Shown: positions 52,560 through 61,481 of the stretch, in pieces
How positions within the stretch are numbered: the stretch's first letter is position 1
Layout: every line of letters starts with the position of its first letter
Assembly: GCA_023055505.1 (NCBI GenBank)
Contig: JALIRH010000039.1
Coordinates: forward strand, 3,600,505-3,664,504
DNA length: 64,000 bases
Direction of reading: 5' to 3'
DNA from: Callipepla californica brunnescens
Lineage: Eukaryota > Chordata > Aves > Galliformes > Odontophoridae
The notes under the pieces: model-generated
What the model was told of the DNA's origin: nothing
Database searches by the model: none
Seen by the model: only the letters and a program-made list of their open reading frames with translations
Position numbers and translations under genes: made by a program

Positions 52560-52730
52560 AGCACTTATCCCAGCATAGCACTTTTCACCTTCAAAGTGCT
52601 TTACGAGCATTATCTCATTAATGTACATAGCAGCCTCCCCATGATGTAAGAGGGATTATTATCCTCACTTTATAGCTGGAGAAACCGAGCCAAAAGGTTT
52701 AAGGCTGTTTTTGAAAGGACTTAGTTGCAC
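52560..52730 (-). mobile_element. MIR/CORE-SINE-like ancient SINE relic
   Basis: On the + strand the blocks AAGTGCTTTACGAGCATTAT, CTCATTAATG, GGGATTATTATCCTCACTTT, ATAGCTGGAGAAACCGAGCC and AAAAGGTTTAAGG occur in order. This order and spacing match the reverse complement of the MIR-type SINE consensus (a CTTTACA-ATTA-CTCATTTAAT core, then TATTATTATCCCCATTTTACA, GAGGAAACTGAGG and AGAGGTTAAG). MIR-class elements were active before the amniote radiation. Such copies are rare and usually badly eroded in birds, so this one is notably legible. The tRNA-derived head and the borders are not clear. It might instead belong to a related reptile or bird ancient SINE that shares this core. Confidence 0.68.
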
Positions 52731-55389
52731 AAATCCCGTGTGAGCTTTGATTGGCTTTGGGTGTCTGCTTCCCTTCGGCTCTTCTGAAAGTCCCAGCCGA
52801 AGTGATTCACCCCGCGCTGCTCGGAGCCAGCACCAGGACTCACACTTTCCAATGGCCGCTTGACTGTCGTTAACTTGTGCACAAGAACCATCATGTCTCT
52901 AACAAGTTATTCTTTTGGGCAGACAGAGAGTCGGCTTGGGGCGACAGCCTTGCTTACCCCCTGCTGAAGCTCAGAAGGAGGATCTGCCCTTGTTTTTCTT
53001 GGCCTCTTCTGTTCTGAAGGAGACAGCATTAGAGCTGATGGCACCAGAGAGCGGCTGGACGGAAACCCGAGGAGCTGTTTTGTTGTTAGTTGTCCTTAGG
53101 GAGAGGATGGTGGCGGGAGCTTTGGGGATTTGCTGGGCTTTGGTAGGTGAGGTTTAGATTCGAGGGCTAGAAATAGAATTGGGGTTCCCTTTGGCCATGC
53201 CATACCAGGTGTGGGCAGCAGTGGGTGGCACACATCCATTCTCTTAATCTGGTACACCTTGGGTCCCAAATCCAGCATGGTTTGGAAGTGCTGTTGGACC
53301 TTCAGCTTGTTGTCAGTTACAGAAGTGCTTTACCCTTGAGAAACTTTGTGAAATTGCAAGTTGCAGGGATTGAAGGACTAAGCTAAGCTGAACTTAGTGG
53401 ATGCATTTTGTTTTAGAGTTCCTGTAACAGTTTGCAGAAAGCCTGGGGAAGACTGGGAAGCTCCTGGCACCAGGGACTGCTTCTGGGGGTATCTTGCAGA
53501 GAAGTTGCTCTTGCTGTAATGGCTGTACTTCCCTATTGCCTCACTGTTGGCACTGGTACTTTGAAATCCTCCTCCTGCATTTGGTATCTTACACAACATT
53601 ATTAATATCCCTTTATTTATTTCTTCTGAGCACTCCAGGACCTTTAAAAATACTCTCTTTACTCTTGGTTGTCAGCAAGAGCATCACAGGACTGAGGCCA
53701 TTCTGTTTTCTGTCTGTGTGGCTCTGAAGATGCCTGAACTGCTGTCTGCGAAATGTCGTCAGGAGTTATATAAAGCACTGTGGTGCAGAGATGGATTGGG
53801 TTGTTAAGCGTGGTTATCCACTTCCACGTGATCAGTGTGATTCTGTTAAGCACAGACTGCTGGGAGAGCCCAAGAATGTGTGTGCTGGTTTAGATGACAC
53901 CTCCCAGTGAGGCTATGAAGGTGCCGCTCAGAAATGTTCTCAGTCGTGCAGGAGTGGCTCTGGAGAGGTAACGAGCAGCCTGACTCTCAGGTGGGACGCT
54001 GAGCCCGTTGTCTGCCTTCACCACTCAGCTCCTCTGACACCAGACACGGTTGTAGCTCACCAGGTCCATAGGAGCACGGGTAGCAGTACGGCTTTGCACA
54101 GTTTCATAGCTGCACGTTAACAGACTTGATCAGGGAGAGCTGTGTGGGCAGCTCCTTTGTGCATAGTGCTTATCCTAACAGCTCCTCGGCAGGGCAGGGA
54201 TGTGCTGCACGCAGTGCTATGCAAATCCAGGCTAAGAACTCACACACTAAGGAGATTAAATACAAAGGGGAGAGATACTGATACTCACAAGACATAATGA
54301 AGGGAGTTGCCAGTGAAGACATGATTAAAATAAGTAATTAGGGAAGTAGATTAGTAAGGCAAGGTACTCAGCTAAGTTGTTTTTATTGGGTGGCTGAAGA
54401 TCTTTCTCCTAATTTCAGGCAGGCTTGCTGCTGCAGGTAACAGTGGATGCAGCCGACCGTGGCTGCTCGAGCAGCTCAGCACAAGTTCACATAGCGATGG
54501 GCTCCACTCTCCTCGCAGGCCTGCTGGCAGAGCACAGCAGCAGAGCCCCAGCTTTCCCACTGCCCGCTGCGACAGCCAGCGCTGCTAATGGGCTCTGCCC
54601 GCTAATGACCACGTTGGGTTTGAACCTGTGACACCGAGATGAAAGCCCGCGTATTCCATTCCCCGAACCCAATCCATCTCTCTCTCTGCCTTTAAAGGGT
54701 TTAATTAAATGCTGAGTACAGTTAACTAGAAATGGCCTTCTTCCTGACCGATGCAGAATGAAATAGCACTTGACAGGAGAAGGCAATGCTCATGAATGGA
54801 TTAGAAGAGATTAATTTTGTGCAATTTTGATTTAACATTCCCTGTCTTAACAAAATGAGAGAATTCTTGATCTTCTGCTTGCACCTATCATGAGACCTAT
54901 TTCAGATTAGACTTCAGAGCCTTTAGCAGAGGAAAAAAGGACTGAGAAGAGAGCCTTCATCTCACAGATGTGATCCCCATTCCTTCGTCTGTGCGCTCAG
55001 TGCTCGCAGAGCCATTCACAACGTGGTTACTGTCAGTGCTGCACTGCAGTTCAGTTAAAAACAGCTCTGAGATCCTCACTGCTGAGCGGCTCCTTTCTTA
55101 TAGAGGTACACATGAGCAGGGGGAGATGTGTGAGGCACAAACAAGAAAACAAGTGGATAGTTTTGCATTTACCAGTTAGCAAAAAGGAGAAGGGGAACAG
55201 AAGAGGGGTATTAGCTCTTTCTTCTGTGTTGAATGAAGCCAAGTAGGATGATGCTGAGAAAGCAGAGAAGGAATCCATGGATGTAGAAAAAAGAAGCCTT
55301 TGAGAAAAACAGTATGACTACAGTGCAATGAAAATGACATATCCCGAGCTGGATTTTTTTCATTCAGCTTGCTTCTTTTCCCACCGCAG

Positions 55390-55677
55390 ATTACTTCTTG
55401 ACTCTGGACGAGCCGATGAACAACATCACCACCACGCTGGGTCAGACGGCAGAGCTGCACTGCAAGGTGTCCGGCAATCCCCCTCCCACCGTGCGCTGGC
55501 TGAAGAACGACGCGCCCGTGGTCCAGGAGCCGCGGCGCATCTCCTTCCGTGCAACCAGCTACGGCTCACGGCTGCGGATACGAAACCTCGACACCACCGA
55601 CACCGGCTACTTCCAGTGCGTTGCAACCAATGGCAGGAAGACTGTTTCTACCACCGGTGTGCTGTTCGTCAAGTTCG
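55390..55677 (+). CDS. ROR1: ROR1 coding exon 3 (Ig-like C2 domain)
   Basis: This 288-base exon is flanked by CCGCAG and G|GTACGT. It enters in phase 1 (the first codon, Asp, is split), has 95 whole codons, and ends with the first base of a Gly codon. It encodes nearly the whole Ig-like domain. The disulfide pair is Cys25 (in [11 protein letters not shown]) and Cys77 (in [12 protein letters not shown]), with the core Trp37 ([11 protein letters not shown]) between them and the [10 protein letters not shown] signature before the second Cys. One N-glycosylation sequon (N-I-T, residues 12-14) is present. The start [15 protein letters not shown] and the end GVLFVKF are ROR1-type, whereas ROR2 has different residues at these places. 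A few inner residues (VRWLK, NGRKT) look more ROR2-like, which suggests ancestral states. The Ig domain contributes to Wnt5a-dependent signalling at the cell surface. The exon is clearly richer in G+C and CpG than its flanks. Confidence 0.97.
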
Positions 55678-55741
55678 GTACGTTTTCTTCCTTGGAAGCT
55701 GTTGTGAAAGCAGCGCAGATAACCCTGGGGAAAGTTCATGG

Positions 55742-55800
55742 GGTCATATAGGGTGTTCCAAGTTGGAAGGGATCAGTAGGATCTTCAAGTCCAACTTCTG
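55742..55800 (-). mobile_element. CR1 LINE 3' remnant just downstream of exon 3
   Basis: GGTCATATAGGGTGTTCCAA, GTTGGAAGGGATCA and TCTTCAAGTCCAACTTCTG match a reverse-oriented CR1 3' end. It begins only about 64 bases after the exon 3 donor. Its CATATAG motif contains the first in-frame stop (55749-55751) met when reading out of exon 3. Confidence 0.82.
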
Positions 55801-56086
55801 TGTTGTGTTAACTGCTGAAAACGAGGGCACTGATGGAGTGCTTCAGCCTGCTTAGCTGAGATGCCCATCATTCCAGCTGTAATGGTGACCTTTAGTACAC
55901 AGAAGTCCAATAGAACGAGGGCATAACCACAGGGACCGCAGCATTCATTGAAATAACAACTGGGTGGATTCAGACCAGATGAGAAAATCTTGAGATTTTC
56001 TCCAGGTGACCTCCTCTTCTTCTGATAAGTGAGAATTTCAGCTTGCAGATTGGAGCTGGAATGAAATCATCATGTGCAGGCCCATT

Positions 56087-56110
56087 GATTATATTATATA
56101 TATATACATA
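56087..56110. repeat. AT-repeat patch in intron 3
   Basis: Imperfect (AT)n with a few interruptions. Confidence 0.85.
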
Positions 56111-57080
56111 TACCTTTCAGATAAAATAAGCACTTCTTCAAAGTTTATATTGAGGTGGTCACCTTCATAGGCAGTCATGACTGGGAGGATTCCAGACGTG
56201 GGGTGGATGTTGTACATCTTTTCCATCCCCACTCAGTGAAATACTTCACCAAGATGAGGTGGATCCCTAGTCAGTCCTCATAGCGACCCAGAGGGAATGA
56301 GTGTGTGCCAGAGCCTTCCATCATAAATCTCCTAGATTTTCTAAATTCTAATAAGAAATTGCTCATCAGATTTTCTCATCAAGTAGTTGTCCTTTAGTTT
56401 ATATCTGAAATTTAGGATATTTTAATCTGAAAAATGGCACTTCTATAGACACTGCTGTAGAAAACGTGGAGTATTTGTTGTGGTTTACTGACTGGAGCGA
56501 CCTTTAATCTTACAACTCAATTTCTAGAGCAAATGCTCATTAGTGAGAACGTCTCCTAAACTGGCTGCAGCAGACTCCTCCTCACCTTGCTCTGTGCTGG
56601 TGAACTGCAGTCAGCTCAGCCAGTCCAGTATTTGCCAAATTACAAACACCAAAGGCTCAAACAATAAAACGCTGTCAGCCAACGCCTGCTGAATCAGACC
56701 AAGGATGAACACCCTGAAACACAATGAAGATTGATGGGGGAAGTGATGCTGTTTTCTCCCACTTGTAGTTACAATGTGCTTTTGCACAAGCTGCCTGTGG
56801 CTTGCTGCAGCCTTTTTTGTTGTGACCCCAAACGCAGCTGAATTACAGAATCAGTCCCTCAGCTGCTTATTACCTTATCTACAGCATTTTGCAGGCAGCC
56901 TCTGCTACAGGATACAGTTTTGTCTTTGCTATTGAGGAACAGAGACTTGCCTGTTGAACTGCATGAACCACGTCCTACATGACAGACTGTTACTTTTATC
57001 TTTTAAAAGGTTTTGAAAAGCTTCCTGCTTGTTACCTCACTATAACTCATCACACTGTTTTTCTTCTGTCACTTTTCCAG

Positions 57081-57111
57081 GTCCCCCACCAACAGCAAGT
57101 CCGGGATCATC
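57081..57111 (+). CDS. ROR1: ROR1 coding micro-exon 4 (Ig-Frizzled linker)
   Basis: This 31-base exon has acceptor CTTTTCCAG before it and donor GTAAGT after it. With the base left by exon 3 it reads GPPPTASPGS and then leaves two bases (TC) for the next exon. This is the proline-rich linker that joins the Ig domain to the cysteine-rich Frizzled domain in ROR1, where PPPTASPG is the typical sequence. ROR2 differs here. The phase bookkeeping (1 in, 2 out) is exact. The exon is far too short for ordinary ORF detection and is recognised only from splice sites, phase and homology. The next exon, which should open with a serine-aspartate-rich acidic stretch, is not in the window. Confidence 0.92.
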
Positions 57112-58339
57112 GTAAGTTGTTTCATGTCTCTTAAGTCGATTCATTAATCTTGCATTTCAGCAGTCAGAAGTTCATTTTTCATTTTGTGTGACAGAGGCAC
57201 TTTTACATTCCTCTTTAAGTCAGATAGGATCATAATTTATTGTAACTGAATTATCTGTCTCATAGATAAATGTTCATGTTATCGTGTCAACTCCTATTTC
57301 TTAAGTTAGACTTCTTGTTTCCCAGTGTTATTTCCTTTAGGTCCCCTGGTGCCTTCAGCCTTTGAACTGATTTCAGTGTATGTACAGAATACACCGAATG
57401 AGGTGAAACCAATCTTCACAGTCGTGGCCCAATATGGATAATATCTGACAAAGTAGATGTTGCTACCTAGGGGATTTTTACTGATTTAATGTAACTGATG
57501 GTCGTAACACAGATCTGTCTGTCTGTAACTGTTTTAGTAAATGGTCATAAAAGCAAGTTGTGAAAGATCGGGTACCTGGGTGTGAGTACTGGCTGTTTGC
57601 ACAGCAGCTTCCCTCTGTCCTGGAGCTCACGATCTGCTGCTGGCTGTGAGCAGTTGCCACCTTGACTTTGGCACTGGAGCTTCTGACAGTGGTAGGCTTT
57701 GAAGACATATCAGTCTCTCATTTCAAGTTACACTAGCAAACTTGCTCAGCTTTTTAAATCTCCCATTGCTTTTGAGTCTGATCTTCAGCTGTTCAGAAGT
57801 TTGTCGCTGATGTTATGATCACGTGTCCAGCATGTTCACACCTTGCACATGTGAAATAATGCTGAAACCCCACCTGTCCTGATGATGGAGCTGTGAGTGT
57901 CTGACTGTCCTTATAGAAGATCATTCTCAAAATATTGCAGAGGGTGTACATTAGGGAAAGCATCTGACCACAAAAGGACATGCTAGGATGCCCTCTAATG
58001 GAACACCATCAAATGTGCTTTTGTCTTTTGAAGGTACCTGCAGTGAAATTAGTGGGTTTGTTTAGGAAGGGGAGCTCTTTGCTGGGTCTTAGAGCCCTTG
58101 GTGTGAGAGCAGTGCTCTGGAGAGCAAAGCTGCAGTGTGCTGTGGGAGGCTGCTGTGCACTTCAGCAGCTGGGAGATGTTGCTCATGGTTTGAGAAGGTG
58201 TGCTTTTTGTGTCTGCTTCCACCACGTTTGGGGTTTCTAAGATGTCAGATGAGGCAAAGCTGTCAAAAACCCACAGGAGAGCAGTGTGAGCACAGAAGGC
58301 AGGGAGACAAATGTGCATGGGAGCTTCTTCCCAGTGTGG

Positions 58340-58512
58340 TGACGGAGCACTGGAGCTGCACACAGAGGCGGTGGGGTCTCCTTCTGTGCAGACGTCCCAG
58401 CCCTGCCTGGACGCCGAGCTGTGCAGCCTGGGCTGGGAGCTGCTCTCAGGGGTTGGGCTCAGTGAACTCTGGAGGTCCCTTCCAACCCCCACAGTGCTGT
58501 AGTTCTGTGAGA
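58340..58512 (+). mobile_element. CR1 LINE 3' end (intron 4)
   Basis: The order GGAGCACTGGAGCTGC, GGCGGTGGGGTCTCCTTCTG, CTGCCTGGACGCC, GTGCAGCCTGGGCTGG, CTGGAGGTCCCTTCCAACCC and a terminal GTAGTTCTGTGAG is the CR1 3' region in sense orientation. The last 8-base repeat units are eroded. Confidence 0.9.
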
Positions 58513-60345
58513 TGTGCTGGGATTTCGCTGTCCAGGCTGCTGAGGATTGCTTGCATTGCTTTTTTCTTTTTTTTTTTCTGAAACAAAATTGGTTTGGGAA
58601 CCTTTTTCCAATTTCTCTTTTGGACAGTTTATCTCTTCCCTAAAAGCCTCATCCAGTTATGGAGAGATGACAGCAAGTGTTCTGTTAATTCAGTGAGAGT
58701 CAGACTGAGCTCTGGGGTGATGCCTGCACATCATCATCCACGAGGGAAAAGACAAACTGCTTCTGTTTTTTCTCCTCTCCATGCACCATATCAAACATTA
58801 CATCGACTTTAAAGGGATTCAGTCCGGGATTTTCATTTTGCTTTCAGCATGCCCTGCCCGTTGGTATACATGGGTCCAAGCACAAAGATGTGGAAAGGTG
58901 AAAATAAAGTGAGATTTCCTCTGCAGTAGTTGACTTTATAATTGTGCATTTAAAATTTGCATCCGAGAAAGATATTTAATCACATTTCATTACCCTGGGA
59001 GGTTGTGGGTCTGTCTAATGAGAGGACACATTGTTCTAAACATTGGAGGTAACATATCCAAAGAAACGTGCGCAGGCATCTCTGTGTTACTGAATGGGGA
59101 ACGTTTACATTCCTGCAGAATCTAAGCAGATTTAATCTGTGAAATAAGAGAATCAGGAAGAAGCTTATGAGAGAAATGATAAACTTGGAGCTCGTACTGA
59201 ATTGGAGTAGAAGAAATGTCAGTGGGTCGCCATGAACCTGGTTCATATCCGTTGCCAGTGGTGGGAGTGCAACGGCCTCATGGATAGTGGTGCTTGGCGA
59301 GTCCCAGCTGGACTGAGCTGAACTGCAGAGAGAAATTACATGTTGTGGAATGCAGGGAGAAAGCTGTTTGCTGTTCTTTCCACGCAAAAAAAAATATCTT
59401 GAGATGTCGTGCATAGTCTGCTCTTCACACAAGCTGGCAAGCAAATTATTAGCCAGTGAAATTAATGGGAATCTGATGGAAGTGCCTGTGTTCAGAGTGA
59501 TTCCACATTACACAGGGAAGTGCTGCAGAGAAGTGTTGGAAGGTTAAAGACAGCAGTGCTCTGTGCCATAGGGGAACGGAACATCTTCAACAGCTCTGCT
59601 GAGCTTCCTTGTCCAAAAGTATTTATTGACATTCTAGAGGTCAATACCTCTTCAAATATGAGGGGAGCCTGGAGTCTGTTCCCTGCAGGACTCATCCTTT
59701 GGTAGTGTTTGTGCCTTATCAGCATGACTTTCTTCACAGTCAGCGACATCGATGGCAGGTAGTGGTCATCCTCGGTGGCTGTGCTTTTCCCGTGTTGTCT
59801 TATCAATCTACAGGAGCAGAAGGTTCTGTTCATTTGGGGATTTAATTGGAGGATCATGTTTTTAAAAAAATCCATACGCTCAGCACTTTTCTTCATATAA
59901 TTTGTAGGTGCAGAGTTCTGTGTTGGCAGAAAAATAGATGGCCCGACTGTAGCTTAAAAAATAAAAAGGGTAAATGGGCAGCTTCTGGAAAAGAAGACAG
60001 GCAGTGCGAGATAACATCTCAATTCTCCTGTGTGTTATATCCTTATTCTTTCTGCTTTCCTCAAACACTGCCGTGGTTCGTTAGAGCCAAATGTCTGGTT
60101 TGCAAACCAGTCCAAAGCAAAGGAGAGAATCTCCAGCAGCAGCGTGCCACCGCCATCCATCGGGGAACGGAGAAAGCAAGGCACTGCTGTCATGCAGAGC
60201 GCTGCTGACCTGAGTGTCCGTCCTTCAGCTCTCTGGTGTTTGGCAGAGGTCAGCTTTAAAGCCTTATCTGTAGGGCCGAGGAGCTGCATTCCACTGACGT
60301 GCTCTGCTGCTCGATGTAACACAGCATAAAGATGCTTCTCTATTT

Positions 60346-60376
60346 GTTTTTTTTTGTTTTGTTTTGTTTTTTTTTT
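60346..60376. repeat. T-rich (TTTTG)n tract
   Basis: T-blocks separated by single G bases, ending in ten T bases and then AG at 60377-60378. It could be the complement of an old A-rich tail. It also resembles a polypyrimidine tract. Confidence 0.88.
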
Positions 60377-60378
60377 AG

Positions 60379-60654
60379 TTTCTCAGAACCACACTCCTGC
60401 TTTATAAATAAATTGTTATTTTATCTTTGTTGTGCTGGAAGGAGCTGCAGATACAGGGCCCGTTCCAGGCACCCAGGGAGCTGCAGCAGAGTGCAGACGC
60501 TGCTGTGCATGGCCCAGCTCTGTGCCCAGAGGCACACAGAGACCGTGCAGGCTGGAATAGTTTCCATGAAGTGGGGGCTGTCAAGGGCACCTCCAGAGCA
60601 GGCAGCAGCCAGGGGTCCTCATCCAGCTGGTAACTCAGGTCCTGGTGGCTCTTG
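60379..60654 (+). other. Candidate in-frame cassette exon in intron 4 (unproven)
   Basis: A T-rich tract plus TAG ends at 60378, and TTG|GTATGT gives a possible donor after 60654. The 276-base segment is open throughout in the exact frame that exon 4 would deliver (phase 2). Because 276 is divisible by three, it would also restore phase 2 for the following exon. The encoded peptide of about 92 residues is cysteine-rich in its first half and basic, with no domain I recognise and no similarity to known ROR1 sequence that I can recall. Chance openness is quite possible because the segment is G+C-rich. I list it as a hypothesis, not as an annotated exon. Confidence 0.2.
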
Positions 60655-61161
60655 GTATGTAAGGCCGAATCTACTAACGTAGCACTTTCATTTTTTCCTT
60701 TATTTTATTTGTTGTTCTGATGCTTCATGTCGCTTTGAAACATCTTTTGGCAAGGTTTGGTCCTGTAAGGATGTAGCAGCGTGCATCCCAACCTCAGGTC
60801 TCTCCAGGGGCTGCAGAGAAAGGGCTGTGCACAGCAGGTTCCAAGCGATGAGAGAATTCAGTGTAACAATAGAGATCATTTGGCCTGGAGAACCGTTGTG
60901 TGCTCATTCTTCCCCCACAATTGTTATTGTGCATTTTTCCTCTGCCTGTGTTGGTTCCACTACCTGGAGAGATGCTCTGGGCTTGCCTTGCACTTCTCTT
61001 GCTTGCTCCAGGAAGAATCCTGGGTGTGAGCATGGCAAAGGCAGTGCATCTGCAGCCCTGGTGTCGGGGCTGCCCTTGAGCAGCCCTCTAACTCTTCACA
61101 GGGCTCTCTCTGTATGCAAGCGAAGTATGGCATTGTTTGCTCTTATTTACCCACTCGGAAT

Positions 61162-61192
61162 GAGGAGAGGAGGAAAAGAGGAGAGGAGAGGG
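61162..61192. repeat. Polypurine mirror repeat
   Basis: The 11-base purine unit GAGGAGAGGAG occurs at 61162-61172 and 61178-61188, around GAAAA. The unit reads the same in both directions on one strand, so the block is both a direct and a mirror repeat, the type able to form intramolecular triplex (H-DNA). The purine run extends through AGGG to 61192. Confidence 0.9.
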
Positions 61193-61329
61193 CTGTAATT
61201 TTAAGGGGCATTTGATTCATAAAATCAAATGGGGTTTGTGCTTCCCAGAAATAGCTTGCAAGGCTTGTGAAACCACAAACCCCGCAGGATTCTCCCATCC
61301 TCTTTTTCAGTGATTAAGATTTTTATGGG

Positions 61330-61361
61330 TTTTTTTTTCTTTTTCTTTTTTTTTTTTTTTT
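61330..61361. repeat. T-rich tract before an AG
   Basis: T bases interrupted by only two C bases, ending TCCAG at 61361-61365. It is indistinguishable by eye from a strong polypyrimidine tract with a 3' splice site. Confidence 0.92.
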
Positions 61362-61365
61362 CCAG

Positions 61366-61481
61366 TTAAACACATCTGGGTTTTTTAGTAGAACAGATCT
61401 TTTATACAGTGGCTCCATGTGGCTGGATGTCAGCATGGTTCTCTTCAGCGAGAAAACACATAACCACTGGCCGCCATCCAG
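61366..61481 (+). other. Candidate poison exon in intron 4 (unproven)
   Basis: The segment is preceded by about 30 T-rich bases and TCCAG, and followed by CCAG|GTGAGA, which are near-ideal 3' and 5' splice signals 116 bases apart. Joined to exon 4 (phase 2), the first base completes a serine codon and the next triplet, 61367-61369, is TAA. Inclusion would therefore stop ROR1 translation right after the Ig domain linker and would probably trigger decay of the message. No protein-coding role is proposed. Such exon look-alikes are common in long introns. Confidence 0.22.

Larger units (their letters stand above)
45646..55389 (+). other. ROR1: ROR1 intron 2
   Basis: This 9744-base intron runs from a GTAAGT donor at 45646 to CAG at 55387-55389. 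The acceptor tract is T- and C-rich (about 55353-55386) and contains a second AG at 55366-55367. Use of that AG would add 22 bases and shift the frame. No further coding exon is supported inside. The intron holds a reverse CR1 fragment near 51.4 kb, a MIR-like relic near 52.6 kb, a short A-run at 52293-52305, and repeat-free AT-rich DNA around 47.5-47.7 kb and 52.05-52.25 kb. Confidence 0.9.
55678..57080 (+). other. ROR1: ROR1 intron 3
   Basis: This 1403-base intron has donor GTACGT at 55678 and acceptor TTTTCCAG at 57073-57080, preceded by a good pyrimidine tract. Read through from exon 3, the frame stays open for 24 residues to TAG at 55749-55751, which lies inside the edge of a reverse CR1 fragment. 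An AT-repeat patch lies at about 56085-56115. A canonical AATAAA is at 56663-56668. Nothing else coding is visible. Confidence 0.92.

Noticed and set aside
55368..55389. Alternative exon 3 acceptor at CATTCAG (AG at 55366-55367)
   Set aside because: It would add 22 bases and shift the frame, and the CCGCAG at 55387-55389 fits the known protein exactly.
45574..57111. Assignment of the exons to ROR2 instead of ROR1
   Set aside because: Exon 2 (SSWNISSELDK), the exon 3 start ([14 protein letters not shown]) and the linker PPPTASPG are ROR1-specific. Only a few inner Ig residues resemble ROR2.
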